Assembly: GCF_012922555.1 (NCBI RefSeq)
Contig: NZ_WIPK01000003.1
Coordinates: 124,001 to 188,000, forward strand
Reading direction: 5' to 3'
From: Paraclostridium dentum
Lineage (GTDB): Bacteria > Bacillota > Clostridia > Peptostreptococcales > Peptostreptococcaceae
DNA length: 64,000 bases
The notes beneath the pieces were generated by a model, which saw nothing but the letters and a program-made list of their open reading frames with translations, was not told the origin of the DNA and made no database searches. Position numbers and translations under genes: made by a program. This document shows positions 36,401-43,799 of the stretch, in pieces (position 1 is the stretch's first letter; every line of letters begins with the position of its first letter).

Positions 36401-37170
36401 AAGAAGTTAAAGAATTTATAAAAAGTTTACAAGCACAATTAAAAATAAGAGAGCAAAGAAAAACTTTAGGTTTACCTGTAGATGAATCACAAACACTTCA
36501 TATGATATTTAAAGGAAATCCAGGAACAGGTAAAACTACTATGGCTAGAATTGTTGGTGAAGTTTTACATAATATTGGTGTGTTAAGTAGTCAGACATTT
36601 ATAGAAACAGATAGAAGTGGATTGGTTGCAGGATATGTTGGCCAAACAGCTATAAAAACTAAAGAAAAATTAGAGTCAGCCCTTGGAGGAATATTATTTA
36701 TAGATGAAGCTTATGCACTAGCTCAAGATGCCGGAAGTGGTAGTGGATTTGGTAAAGAAGCTATAGACACGTTAGTAAAAGGAATGGACGATAATAGAGA
36801 TAACTTATTAGTGATATTAGCAGGATATAGTGATGACATGGATAAGTTCTTAGATACTAATCCAGGATTAAAGTCTAGATTTGCAAATATTATAGAATTT
36901 AAAGATTATTCAGTTAGTGATTTGTCAATTATTGCAGACAAATTATTTAAAGGAAAAGGGTATGTACTTACTGAAGAATCTAAATTGAAAATTAAAGATA
37001 TATTTGAAGAAGCATGTAAGGTATCTGATTTTGGAAATGGTAGATATGTTAGAAATATGTTTGAAAAAGCAGTAAGAAACCAAGCTGTTAGACTTGAAAA
37101 GATTGATAACCTAACTAAAGAGCATCTTATCACTATTGAAGCGTGTGATGTATCAAAGGTTAATTTATAG
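33490..37170 (+). CDS. Giant four-module AAA+ ATPase (ClpA/B-like plus three CbbX/SpoVK-like)
   Basis: A 1226-residue protein. After a basic, low-complexity N terminus (1-95) comes an AAA_2-like module whose Walker A reads GPTGSGRH near residue 147, with Arg where Lys is expected. Three tandem CbbX/SpoVK/EccA-type AAA modules follow at about 272-residue spacing. Each has GNPGTGKTT (near 463, 736 and 1008), LFIDEAYA Walker B, and RFP/RFA-type sensor sequences and GNGR sensor-2 motifs. Length is far above a single-module CbbX (about 300). Two membrane-protein genes follow directly. A remodelling ATPase for a membrane-bound assembly is inferred. Confidence 0.85.
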   Translation: MPKSKLLRILFPEIQVIDHIKEVGIIDKDHFKKNKRTLKKTNINMKNKISNKDKSSTSNITNFDSAQSIPSKPTKPLINQTATSNNVKLNTITKKQELDTIFNSIESTLSEYVLGQNDYISKLIIAFKRPFAYGKEDGVKNTIFITGPTGSGRHLSVKAIGRFLKENKLIKKSGIHSIDLAKYKLESDSDNLFLSDLYNALYSSEQIIVFDNFEKCHQSALDLLTKLVVDEKLKLNRRYIEQLGQMVDVTGKGNLALNTTDEILVNGKYLVFITEKTEEDIRSAFSNNFMKKVNDIINTININEESLSLICKFILNDYQTKINNNLQINIEFDEMVLNHVLNNFDKNIGAHGLEEYIKNYIYTPIVELELTGKISTDYIYKIKEENNSLTIANEVESINLYSVIKTNDNDSIEDLNKELENIIGLSTVKEFIKKLDDNIKVQNLRKSKGSKEAKLSLHMIFTGNPGTGKTTMARIMAKYLKAFGYLSSGHLVEVSRNDLVGQYVGETAQKTMSKVNSAMGGVLFIDEAYAIARDENDIFGIEAVDTIVKAVEDNRDNLVVILAGYSEEMEDFLKTNSGLKSRFNYNIEFEDYSPRELLDISRVIANSNGYIIDENLDESLLELFEGKQIKGKNDSGNGRLARNIIEQAITNQSNRLAKLDENDISNEEINNLTESDFGLDKKEEFNIEEELNNIVGLEDVKQFVRDLEKQLIAKEKRKQLGVSVESSQSLNMIFTGNPGTGKTTVARLIGNLMSKMGILKSGQVIEVDRNSLVGQYAGETSKKTTEVFKSALGGVLFIDEAYALMSSENDPLGKEAVDTLVKLIEDFREDIVVILAGYDKEMKDFLNTNSGLRSRFPMSVNFKDYEIDELIEIGKKMIHNKGFILAGNSEDELELAIRKEKQKSGQNSGNGRMVRNIIERTIRNQSTRIADIDVIDENSVVLLAEEDFDVYDKSKETFDLDSKLNEVVGLEEVKEFIKSLQAQLKIREQRKTLGLPVDESQTLHMIFKGNPGTGKTTMARIVGEVLHNIGVLSSQTFIETDRSGLVAGYVGQTAIKTKEKLESALGGILFIDEAYALAQDAGSGSGFGKEAIDTLVKGMDDNRDNLLVILAGYSDDMDKFLDTNPGLKSRFANIIEFKDYSVSDLSIIADKLFKGKGYVLTEESKLKIKDIFEEACKVSDFGNGRYVRNMFEKAVRNQAVRLEKIDNLTKEHLITIEACDVSKVNL

Positions 37171-37186
37171 ATAAAGAGGTGATAGT

Positions 37187-37675
37187 ATGAAATTTATATC
37201 AAATATAATAAGCAATATTATAACACTGGCATATGGTATATTATGTATGCCTTTACTTGTACTTATATCTATATTATTTCCGATTATGACTATTATAGAT
37301 GCTTATAAAATAATAAGTACTGGGTTTACAGTTTATGGAGAATATATAACTTTACTTATAGCAATTACAATGCTTATGTATATATCATTAAGATTTAGAG
37401 CTTTAAGGAGGATTTATAGTATTTTCCCATCATTATTTGAAGCCCTTAAGTATCTTACAATATCGAATATGTTTATTGGTATAGGAGCTGAAATATTAAA
37501 CTGGAGTTACATGGAATTAACTCCAGGTAGAAAAATTTTTGGAATAGTATCTTTTGTAATTTCATTAATACTTTGGAGAGTATTTATATCGATGTATTAT
37601 AAGAAAAAGCCTCTTTCAGAAACTATGCTAGAGAGCGAGGAAAAAATGCAAAACTATAATGAAGAACTTAGTTAA
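37187..37675 (+). CDS. Four-helix membrane protein in the AAA+ operon
   Basis: A 162-residue protein with about four membrane segments (residues 5-35, 47-65, 82-105 and 116-135) and a short acidic cytosolic tail. No family recognised. It starts 16 bases after the AAA+ gene with an AAAGAGGTGAT RBS and is followed 11 bases later by another membrane protein, so the three are one operon. Confidence 0.7.
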   Translation: MKFISNIISNIITLAYGILCMPLLVLISILFPIMTIIDAYKIISTGFTVYGEYITLLIAITMLMYISLRFRALRRIYSIFPSLFEALKYLTISNMFIGIGAEILNWSYMELTPGRKIFGIVSFVISLILWRVFISMYYKKKPLSETMLESEEKMQNYNEELS

Positions 37676-37686
37676 CGGAGGATATT

Positions 37687-38334
37687 ATGAAAAGATTTAA
37701 AGAGAATAATAAAATTGAGTTAGAAAATCAATCTGACATAAATTTATATAAAGAAAATAAAAACTCTGAAGGTGCACAAGAGGATATTGATGAAAGTTCG
37801 TATAAAAGGTTTGAAGATGAGGAAGAGAAAGATGATTATATAAACCCTTCTATGAAAAAGTTTAGAAAAGTTGTAGGAGGACTGTTTTTAGTAATTTTTA
37901 TATTTTATGTTATGTTTTCCCATACTCCAAAGGAGGCATTTAGAGATAACTTAACTTCAGGGGCTATTGAAAATGTAGTTGAAGGTGATTTACTAAGTAA
38001 AAAAGATTTAAAACTTGAACCTAAGAATGCAACATTAGAAATTGCAGGAGGGGTTGGAAACTTAGAAATATCGATATGGAACTTTTCACAAGTAGAAGAT
38101 AATGACTATGTTCAAGTGTTTATTGATGGAGTAGCACAAGGAGCTCCTTTTTCAATTAGACATAAGCCAGTTAAAATAAGTGTCCCAGATAAAGGAGTTA
38201 TACAAGTTCAAGGTGTAAGAGATGGAAGTAATAATGGTATAACATATGCAGTTTTCTTTAATAAGACAGGAGAGACATATTTAAATACAGTACCATTAAA
38301 TTCTATGAATACATATACAATTATAAGTAAATAA
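37687..38334 (+). CDS. Single-pass membrane protein with extracellular beta domain
   Basis: A 215-residue protein: a highly charged cytosolic N terminus (1-58), one membrane helix (about 63-80, VVGGLFLVIFIFYVMFS) and an extracellular beta-rich domain (about 100-215) with LEIAGGVGNLEISIWN and VQVFIDGVAQGAPFSI, resembling an immunoglobulin-like or carbohydrate-binding sandwich. No family named. As the last gene of the AAA+ operon it may be the surface-exposed part of the same assembly. Confidence 0.7.
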   Translation: MKRFKENNKIELENQSDINLYKENKNSEGAQEDIDESSYKRFEDEEEKDDYINPSMKKFRKVVGGLFLVIFIFYVMFSHTPKEAFRDNLTSGAIENVVEGDLLSKKDLKLEPKNATLEIAGGVGNLEISIWNFSQVEDNDYVQVFIDGVAQGAPFSIRHKPVKISVPDKGVIQVQGVRDGSNNGITYAVFFNKTGETYLNTVPLNSMNTYTIISK

Positions 38335-38465
38335 AACAATTTACAATATATAAAAGTAAAATAAATATATAAGATACTAAGTATGTATTAATTGATATAA
38401 AAAAACTTATTAGCTTTTATCAATAAATTCTGTTAAACTTAAATAACACTAATTTAAAGATAGAG

Positions 38466-39119
38466 GTGATTATCATAAATAATTACAAAACAACAAAAAA
38501 TAATTATGAGAGTCAAGGTTCAGTTACTAACATAACAATACTTAAAAAGAATGGTTCTGAACTTATAGCTAAAATAGATACAGAAGATTTAGAAAAGGTA
38601 CAAGCTATGGGAGTTTGGTTTGCTGAATGGCATAAAGACTTTAATAGTTATTTAGTTCAAAATATAACTACAACTAAAGAAAATAAAAAAGTTAAGAGCA
38701 CTAAAAGAAATATCCAATCAGTAATATTAGATACTCAATCATCAGCTCCAATTAGACATATAAATGGAGATACACTAGATAATAGAAAATCTAATTTAGA
38801 GATTGTTAATCGAAGAGAAAAAAATGAATATGAGAATATAGACGATGAAACAGTAGCTATAATACTAAAAGATAGATATGGAAAGCCACAAGCAAAGGCA
38901 TTAGTATCAGTTAAAGATTTAGATAGAGTGGTAAATAAGAAGTATACATGGATATATTCAAAAGGTCATAAACAACCTAGCGTAATAGCACATATTCCAA
39001 GTGGTAAGGTATATATGGAAGATGTAATAATGAAACCTAGTGAAGAAGAAAGAGTTCATCATATAAACTTAAATCCATTAGATAACAGAAGAAAAAATTT
39101 AGAAAATAAACTAAAATAA
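38466..39119 (+). CDS. Tandem-duplicated HNH-like protein
   Basis: A 217-residue protein made of two copies of one module. Each half runs ILK-x2-G, a strand, DLE/DLD-x-V, an aromatic strand (VWFAEW or YTWIYS) and ends in an HNH-like motif: IRHINGDTLDNRKSNLEIV near residues 95-113 and VHHINLNPLDNRRKNLENK at the end. HNH nucleases of homing or phage type show this H-x-N-x4-DN-x5-NL pattern. No ATG is present; GTG 38466 lies inside the GAGGTGAT ribosome binding site, so the real start may be the ATA or ATC just downstream. Nuclease activity unproven. Confidence 0.7.
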   Translation: MIIINNYKTTKNNYESQGSVTNITILKKNGSELIAKIDTEDLEKVQAMGVWFAEWHKDFNSYLVQNITTTKENKKVKSTKRNIQSVILDTQSSAPIRHINGDTLDNRKSNLEIVNRREKNEYENIDDETVAIILKDRYGKPQAKALVSVKDLDRVVNKKYTWIYSKGHKQPSVIAHIPSGKVYMEDVIMKPSEEERVHHINLNPLDNRRKNLENKLK

Positions 39120-39191
39120 TTAAAAATTAAGTAGCAAATGGTAAATATATATATCGTTATTTTAAAAGATATGATGTATAATAGAAAAGAT

Positions 39192-39245
39192 AAGCACTTT
39201 TTATGTTTAGATATTAAATGGCATAGGAAGTGTTTATTTTATTTT
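39192..39245 (+). terminator. Weak hairpin upstream of the DEAD-box gene
   Basis: AAGCACTT (39192-39199) and AAGTGTTT (39228-39235) pair with one G-U and are followed by ATTTTATTTTG. It could terminate the upstream gene or act in the helicase leader. Confidence 0.45.
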
Positions 39246-39291
39246 GTAAACAATGTAGATTAATATAAAAGGAAACAAAAAGGAGATATAA

Positions 39292-40545
39292 ATGCTATTT
39301 ACAGATTTAGACATAATTAAACCAATACAAAAAGCACTAAAGGAAGAAGGATATTTAAACCCAACACCAATACAATCAAAGTCAATAACACCATTATTAG
39401 AAGGTAGAGATTTATTAGGATGTGCACAGACAGGTACTGGTAAAACAGCATCTTTTGCAATTCCTATAATACAACAAATATATAATGATAAAAAATCACT
39501 AAAAGGTAAAAGAACGATAAAAGCGGTAATACTAGCACCTACAAGAGAATTAGCAATACAAATAGAAGAAAACTTTGCAGCTTATGCAAGACATACAAAT
39601 ATAAAAAGTTTAGTTATATTTGGAGGCGTATCTCAAAATCCTCAAACTAAAGCATTAAAGCAAGGTGTAGATATATTAATAGCAACTCCAGGTAGGATGC
39701 TTGATTTATATAATCAAAAATTCTTGAAATTAAATGATGTTAAACACTTTGTTTTAGATGAAGCTGACAGCATGTTAGATATGGGTATGATACATGATGT
39801 AAAAAGAATAATGAGCTATCTTCCAAAGGTTAGACAAAATATATTCTTCTCAGCTACTATGCCAAAAGAAATATCAAAATTAGCAGATTCAATATTTAAA
39901 AATCCAGTTAGAGTAGAGGTTGCACCAGTTTCATCAACAACTGAGATGGTTGACCAAAATATTTACTTTGTAAGTAAAAAGCAAAAGACAAACTTACTTA
40001 TAGAGTTATTAAAAAGTAACCCAAAAGAATCTGTACTTGTATTTTCAAGAACAAAACATGGAGCAAATAAAATAACACAACAGTTAATATCATCATCAAT
40101 AAGTGCTGCTGCAATACATGGAAATAAGTCACAAAATGCAAGACAGCTAGCATTAAATGATTTTAAAGAAGGTAAGATTAGAGTACTGGTAGCAACTGAT
40201 ATAGCTGCAAGAGGGATTGATATTGATGACCTACCATATGTAATAAATTATGATTTACCAGAAGTTGCAGAGACTTATGTTCATAGAATCGGAAGAACAG
40301 GAAGAGCGGGAAGAAGTGGTAGAGCAACAGCATTTTGTGCAATGGAAGAAAGAGATCTTTATAAGGCTATAGAAAAACTTATAAACAAAAAGATTGAAGT
40401 TGTAGAGAATCACAGCTTTGCATCTAGTGCAGAGGATATAACTGTATCAGCGAATAAGAACAATAGAGGCAGAAAAAGATCTAGCAGAAATAACGGTAAT
40501 AAAACAAAAGCTAAATTTACAAATAAAAATAAAAGTAAAAATTAA
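39292..40545 (+). CDS. DEAD-box ATP-dependent RNA helicase
   Basis: A 417-residue RhlE/CshA-like helicase. It has the Q motif (PTPIQSKSI), motif I AQTGTGKTA, Ia APTRELAIQ, II DEAD (in VLDEADSMLD), III SAT, IV-VI including ATDIAARGIDI and HRIGRTGRAGRSG, and a basic Ser/Asn/Lys-rich C-terminal tail after about residue 370. The tail is short compared with CsdA/CshA. It remodels RNA, often in ribosome assembly or cold adaptation. RBS is AAGGAGA. It is the last gene before the oldest-looking ssrA-end remnant. Confidence 0.94.
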   Translation: MLFTDLDIIKPIQKALKEEGYLNPTPIQSKSITPLLEGRDLLGCAQTGTGKTASFAIPIIQQIYNDKKSLKGKRTIKAVILAPTRELAIQIEENFAAYARHTNIKSLVIFGGVSQNPQTKALKQGVDILIATPGRMLDLYNQKFLKLNDVKHFVLDEADSMLDMGMIHDVKRIMSYLPKVRQNIFFSATMPKEISKLADSIFKNPVRVEVAPVSSTTEMVDQNIYFVSKKQKTNLLIELLKSNPKESVLVFSRTKHGANKITQQLISSSISAAAIHGNKSQNARQLALNDFKEGKIRVLVATDIAARGIDIDDLPYVINYDLPEVAETYVHRIGRTGRAGRSGRATAFCAMEERDLYKAIEKLINKKIEVVENHSFASSAEDITVSANKNNRGRKRSSRNNGNKTKAKFTNKNKSKN

Positions 40546-40582
40546 AATGTGGTTGGCAAGGTAATTTGAATCTAAATATGAT

Positions 40583-40640
40583 TAGTCTACACCATTGAAA
40601 TTTATGAAAAAGGTATTGATTTTTTAATCAATACTTTTTT
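40583..40640 (+). repeat. Decayed ssrA-end copy 4 with hairpin terminator
   Basis: TAGTCTACACCA (40583-40594) matches 10 of the last 12 ssrA bases and is followed by TTGAAATTTATGAAAA, identical to the 16 bases after attR at 28288-28303. A hairpin GGTATTGATT/AATCAATACT with a T tract follows. It is the outermost copy, so it may be the original chromosomal terminator of ssrA. Confidence 0.7.
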
Positions 40641-40745
40641 TATTACAAGGGAATTTATATGTAATTTCAAGAAAAGTATACATGATTAGGAAAATGGTTG
40701 CCTTGATTTTCGATTGTAACTGCTATATACTATAATTAAAATTAC

Positions 40746-40830
40746 AAATAAAAAAGAACCGTCTTTAGAGAAGGGCTTTTAGTATCGCGCTTATTGCGTT
40801 GTATGAAGAGTCTTTCTTTTTTATTAGGGT
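40746..40830 (+). other. Structured region upstream of the L25/Ctc gene
   Basis: AAAAAAGAA (from about 40748) can pair with TTCTTTTTT (near 40818-40826), enclosing CGC...GCG and other short stems, and the region ends in a T tract. It looks like a transcribed leader terminator or attenuator. No known RNA family recognised. No ORF in 40546-40967. Confidence 0.4.
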
Positions 40831-40909
40831 TCAAAAAAAATTAAGACTTTTACTTTGAAGTACTTTTGACAGTCTAGTTTAAATAATATAACTTCTATCG
40901 ATTGTTTCA

Positions 40910-40930
40910 TTGCAACGTACTGCGTTGCAA
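40910..40930. promoter_or_regulatory. Inverted repeat upstream of L25/Ctc gene
   Basis: TTGCAACG (40910-40917) and CGTTGCAA (40923-40930) are perfect 8-bp arms around a 5-base spacer, 38 bases before the start codon. It could be an operator or an RNA hairpin in the 5' leader. Confidence 0.6.
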
Positions 40931-40967
40931 TTAGGCATATATTATAAAATAATTAGGAGGAAACAAA

Positions 40968-41534
40968 ATGGAAACTATTAATGTTCAGAAACGTAATTTT
41001 AATTTAAAGGCAAAAAAAATGAGACGACTCGGGTTGGTTCCTGGAAATGTATTCGGGAAATCTTTGCAAGATCCAATATCTATTCAAATGGAAGAATCTG
41101 TTGCACGCAGATTGATTCGCCTAAATCGTGAAGGTAGTAAAGTGGTGATGAATATTGAAGGACAAACAATGCTGGTACAAATCAAGGAAAAATCACTGAA
41201 TAGAGTGAACGATGAAATTTTAAATATCAGTTTTCAAGCATTAAGTGCAAATGAAAAAGTAAACAGTGTAATTCATATTATTGTTGTCAATGATGCGAAA
41301 ATCCAAGGGGTAGTGGAGAAAATGCAGCTTGAAATTCCATATACATCTTTACCTAAATATATGATTGATACTATAACTATTGACGTTGATGGAATGAAGG
41401 CAGGTAATGTTATAACTGTTGGAGAAATTCCTGAACTACAGAGTGACAAAATTGAATTACAAGTTGACCCAGACAATATCGTATTGCGTATAAGCGAGAA
41501 ACAGAATAATGCTTTGGAAGCTGTTGAAGGATAA
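40968..41534 (+). CDS. 50S ribosomal protein L25 / general stress protein Ctc family
   Basis: A 188-residue two-domain L25/CTC protein. The N-terminal 5S rRNA-binding L25 domain (VPGNVFGKSLQDPISIQ) is degenerate, and the C-terminal beta domain (residues about 95-180) contains AKIQGVVEKMQLEIPYTSLPKYMIDTITIDV-like sequence in its usual position. Ctc binds 5S rRNA in stress in Bacillus. Unlike its neighbours it uses several CGT, CGC and CGA arginine codons, suggesting transfer from a different background. RBS TAGGAGGA. Confidence 0.85.
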   Translation: METINVQKRNFNLKAKKMRRLGLVPGNVFGKSLQDPISIQMEESVARRLIRLNREGSKVVMNIEGQTMLVQIKEKSLNRVNDEILNISFQALSANEKVNSVIHIIVVNDAKIQGVVEKMQLEIPYTSLPKYMIDTITIDVDGMKAGNVITVGEIPELQSDKIELQVDPDNIVLRISEKQNNALEAVEG

Positions 41535-41561
41535 ATAAATATTAAAAAAATATAATTATGG

Positions 41562-41617
41562 AAAGAGCTTGGATGGTTGTGCACTTTGGTGTAAAAACAT
41601 GAAAAGCTCTTTTTTTC
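41562..41617 (+). terminator. Terminator after the L25/Ctc gene
   Basis: AAAGAGCTT pairs with AAAGCTCTTT around a long loop, followed by TTTTTTT. Confidence 0.7.
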
Positions 41618-41822
41618 TGTTTTTTGGAGGAAAATAATAGATTTAGAGTACAAACTTACCTTTTGAAAATATTTAAATTAAAAACCATTAAATAAGAAAA
41701 AACATCGTAAAATTAGCTAAAAGAACCTAAAAAATAAACAAAAATAACAATATTCTACAAAATATAAAGGTAAAATATGGTAATATAAAGAAGCGGGTAA
41801 ATGATTCAAATTAATTTTAACG

Positions 41823-41877
41823 TTCTGTTAATTAGATATCTTAATATTTATTTAACCAAATAAGTAAGTTAACAGAA
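41823..41877. repeat. Inverted repeat in the leader of the sulfatase-fold gene
   Basis: TTCTGTTAA (41823-41831) and TTAACAGAA (41869-41877) are exact 9-bp arms separated by 37 bases, just upstream of the AGGAGGG RBS. They could form a leader stem or flank a regulatory region. Confidence 0.4.
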
Positions 41878-41902
41878 TGAAATATTTATTAGGAGGGAAC
41901 TT

Positions 41903-43741
41903 ATGCAAATAATAAGTTATTTAATTCCAGGTATTTTGCTATCTTTAGTTGATTATTTTTTATTTGAAAATAATAAAAAACCTTTAGCTATTATAAAAAG
42001 ATTATTATTTTTTATTATATTATTTAATATAATATCATTAAATTTAGTAAAATACGTATTTAATCAACCTCAGATATTAGAAGGGGTTTTGTATACTACA
42101 ACTGCATTTCCATATAAATACATGGCATTCACGCTATTTTTAGGATTTTGTTTTATTTTTGCAAAAGGAGTATTGAATTCAAATGTTAGCTTTTCGAAAA
42201 TTACTAATAAAATGAGTAAAAAAGTATTAGTTGTTAGTATAATATCTGTTGTATTTTTTGTAATTGGAGTAACATTTGTATTTTTTTCAAGATGGTTTGT
42301 AGATTTCTTTGGTGAAATTACTCCAGAGCAATTTCTTTTCAATTTAAAATCTCCACTTAAGGGAACAGCTTCTGGTATGTCTCAAGAGATTTTAAGTAAT
42401 CCAATATTTAAAACTGTAACATTAACTACTATATTTTTAATAGTTTTAAACTTCAACTATGATATATTTGTAGTTAAAAATCATGTGAAAATTAAGGTGC
42501 TGTCTCAAAGATATTTAAAATTGGTATCTATTGTATTATCATTTGTAGTTTTAATAGGAGGTATAAGTTATGGATTTGGAAAACTGCACTTAAAAGAAGT
42601 TTTTAGTGCATATTTATCTAATTCAACATTCATAGCAGATAATTATGTTGATCCTAACAAAACTAAAATATCATTTCCTAATAAAAAAAGAAATTTAATT
42701 CATATTTATTTAGAGTCTGTGGAAAATTCTTACTTATCTAAAGATTTAGGTGGTAATATGGATGTTAATTTAATGCCTGAATTATATGAATTGTCAAAAG
42801 AAGGAGTATCTTTCTCAAATAATGATAAATTAGGAGGACCTTATCAAACTTATGGTTCATCTTGGTCTGTAGCATCTATGATAAATATGGGGATGGGAAT
42901 TCCTTTAAAAATACCTATGGATGGAAATTCATATGGGACTTCTGGTAGTTTTTTACCTGGAGCTATATCTATCGGTGATATGCTAGAATCACAAGGTTAT
43001 AATCAGACAATAATGTTCGGAGCTGATGCTGATTTTGGAGGACTAACAACTTATTTTAAAACTCATGGTAACTTTAATATATTTGATTACAAAGCTGCTA
43101 AAAATAAAAAACTTATTCCACAAGATTACGCTGTTTGGTGGGGATTTGAAGATGATAAATTATATGATTTCGCTAAGGACGAATTAACTCGATTATCTAA
43201 AGAAGGTAAACCATTTAACTTTACTATGGAAACAGCTGATACTCATTTTCCTGATGGATATTTATCACCTAACGCAGAAAAGAAACATGACTCTCAATAT
43301 GCAAATGTCATTTCTTATTCAACAAAAGAGACAGTTGAATTTGTAAGATGGATTCAACAACAACCATTTTATGAAAATACGACTATTGTATTAACAGGAG
43401 ATCATCTAAGTATGGATAAAAACTTCTTTAAAGATTTTGATCCATCATATAAAAGAAGCGTATTTAATTTAATATTAAACTCTCCTGTACAAACAAAAAA
43501 CACAAAAAATAGAGAGTTTGCTCCATTTGATATGTTCCCAACTATTTTAGCTAGTATGGATATCAAAATTAGTGGTGATAAGCTGGGATTAGGTACAAAT
43601 TTATTTTCTGACAAAAAGACATTAATAGAAAGTAAAGGATTGAAAACAGTAGAATCGGAGTTAGGAAATAATAGTAATTTCTTTAATGATGAATTTATAT
43701 CTGAAAAAAAAGATAGTGTATTTTCACCGACGAATAATTAA
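41903..43741 (+). CDS. LTA synthase / MdoB-like phosphoglycerol transferase (sulfatase fold)
   Basis: A 612-residue membrane enzyme. There are about five N-terminal membrane segments (within residues 1-215) and then an extracellular alkaline-phosphatase/sulfatase-fold domain. The segment IYLESVENSYL...LMPELYELSKEGVSFSNN, followed by GGPYQTYGSSWSVASM with the probable catalytic Thr, then TADTHFPDG and TGDHLSM metal-site motifs, is closer to MdoB/OpgB phosphoglycerol transferases than to classical Staphylococcus LtaS. It transfers glycerol-phosphate from phosphatidylglycerol to a surface glycopolymer or glycolipid. It stands alone with a terminator after it. Confidence 0.85.
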   Translation: MQIISYLIPGILLSLVDYFLFENNKKPLAIIKRLLFFIILFNIISLNLVKYVFNQPQILEGVLYTTTAFPYKYMAFTLFLGFCFIFAKGVLNSNVSFSKITNKMSKKVLVVSIISVVFFVIGVTFVFFSRWFVDFFGEITPEQFLFNLKSPLKGTASGMSQEILSNPIFKTVTLTTIFLIVLNFNYDIFVVKNHVKIKVLSQRYLKLVSIVLSFVVLIGGISYGFGKLHLKEVFSAYLSNSTFIADNYVDPNKTKISFPNKKRNLIHIYLESVENSYLSKDLGGNMDVNLMPELYELSKEGVSFSNNDKLGGPYQTYGSSWSVASMINMGMGIPLKIPMDGNSYGTSGSFLPGAISIGDMLESQGYNQTIMFGADADFGGLTTYFKTHGNFNIFDYKAAKNKKLIPQDYAVWWGFEDDKLYDFAKDELTRLSKEGKPFNFTMETADTHFPDGYLSPNAEKKHDSQYANVISYSTKETVEFVRWIQQQPFYENTTIVLTGDHLSMDKNFFKDFDPSYKRSVFNLILNSPVQTKNTKNREFAPFDMFPTILASMDIKISGDKLGLGTNLFSDKKTLIESKGLKTVESELGNNSNFFNDEFISEKKDSVFSPTNN

Positions 43742-43766
43742 AAAAGAAAATGATTATAAATTTTTA

Positions 43767-43798
43767 GGGCTGTGAGGTAAAACTCACAGTCCTTTTTA
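43767..43798. terminator. Terminator between the sulfatase-fold gene and the TetR gene
   Basis: GGGCTGTGAG and CTCACAGTCC form a 10-bp stem with one G-U pair, then TTTTTAG. It serves convergent genes. Confidence 0.8.
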
Positions 43799-43799
43799 G

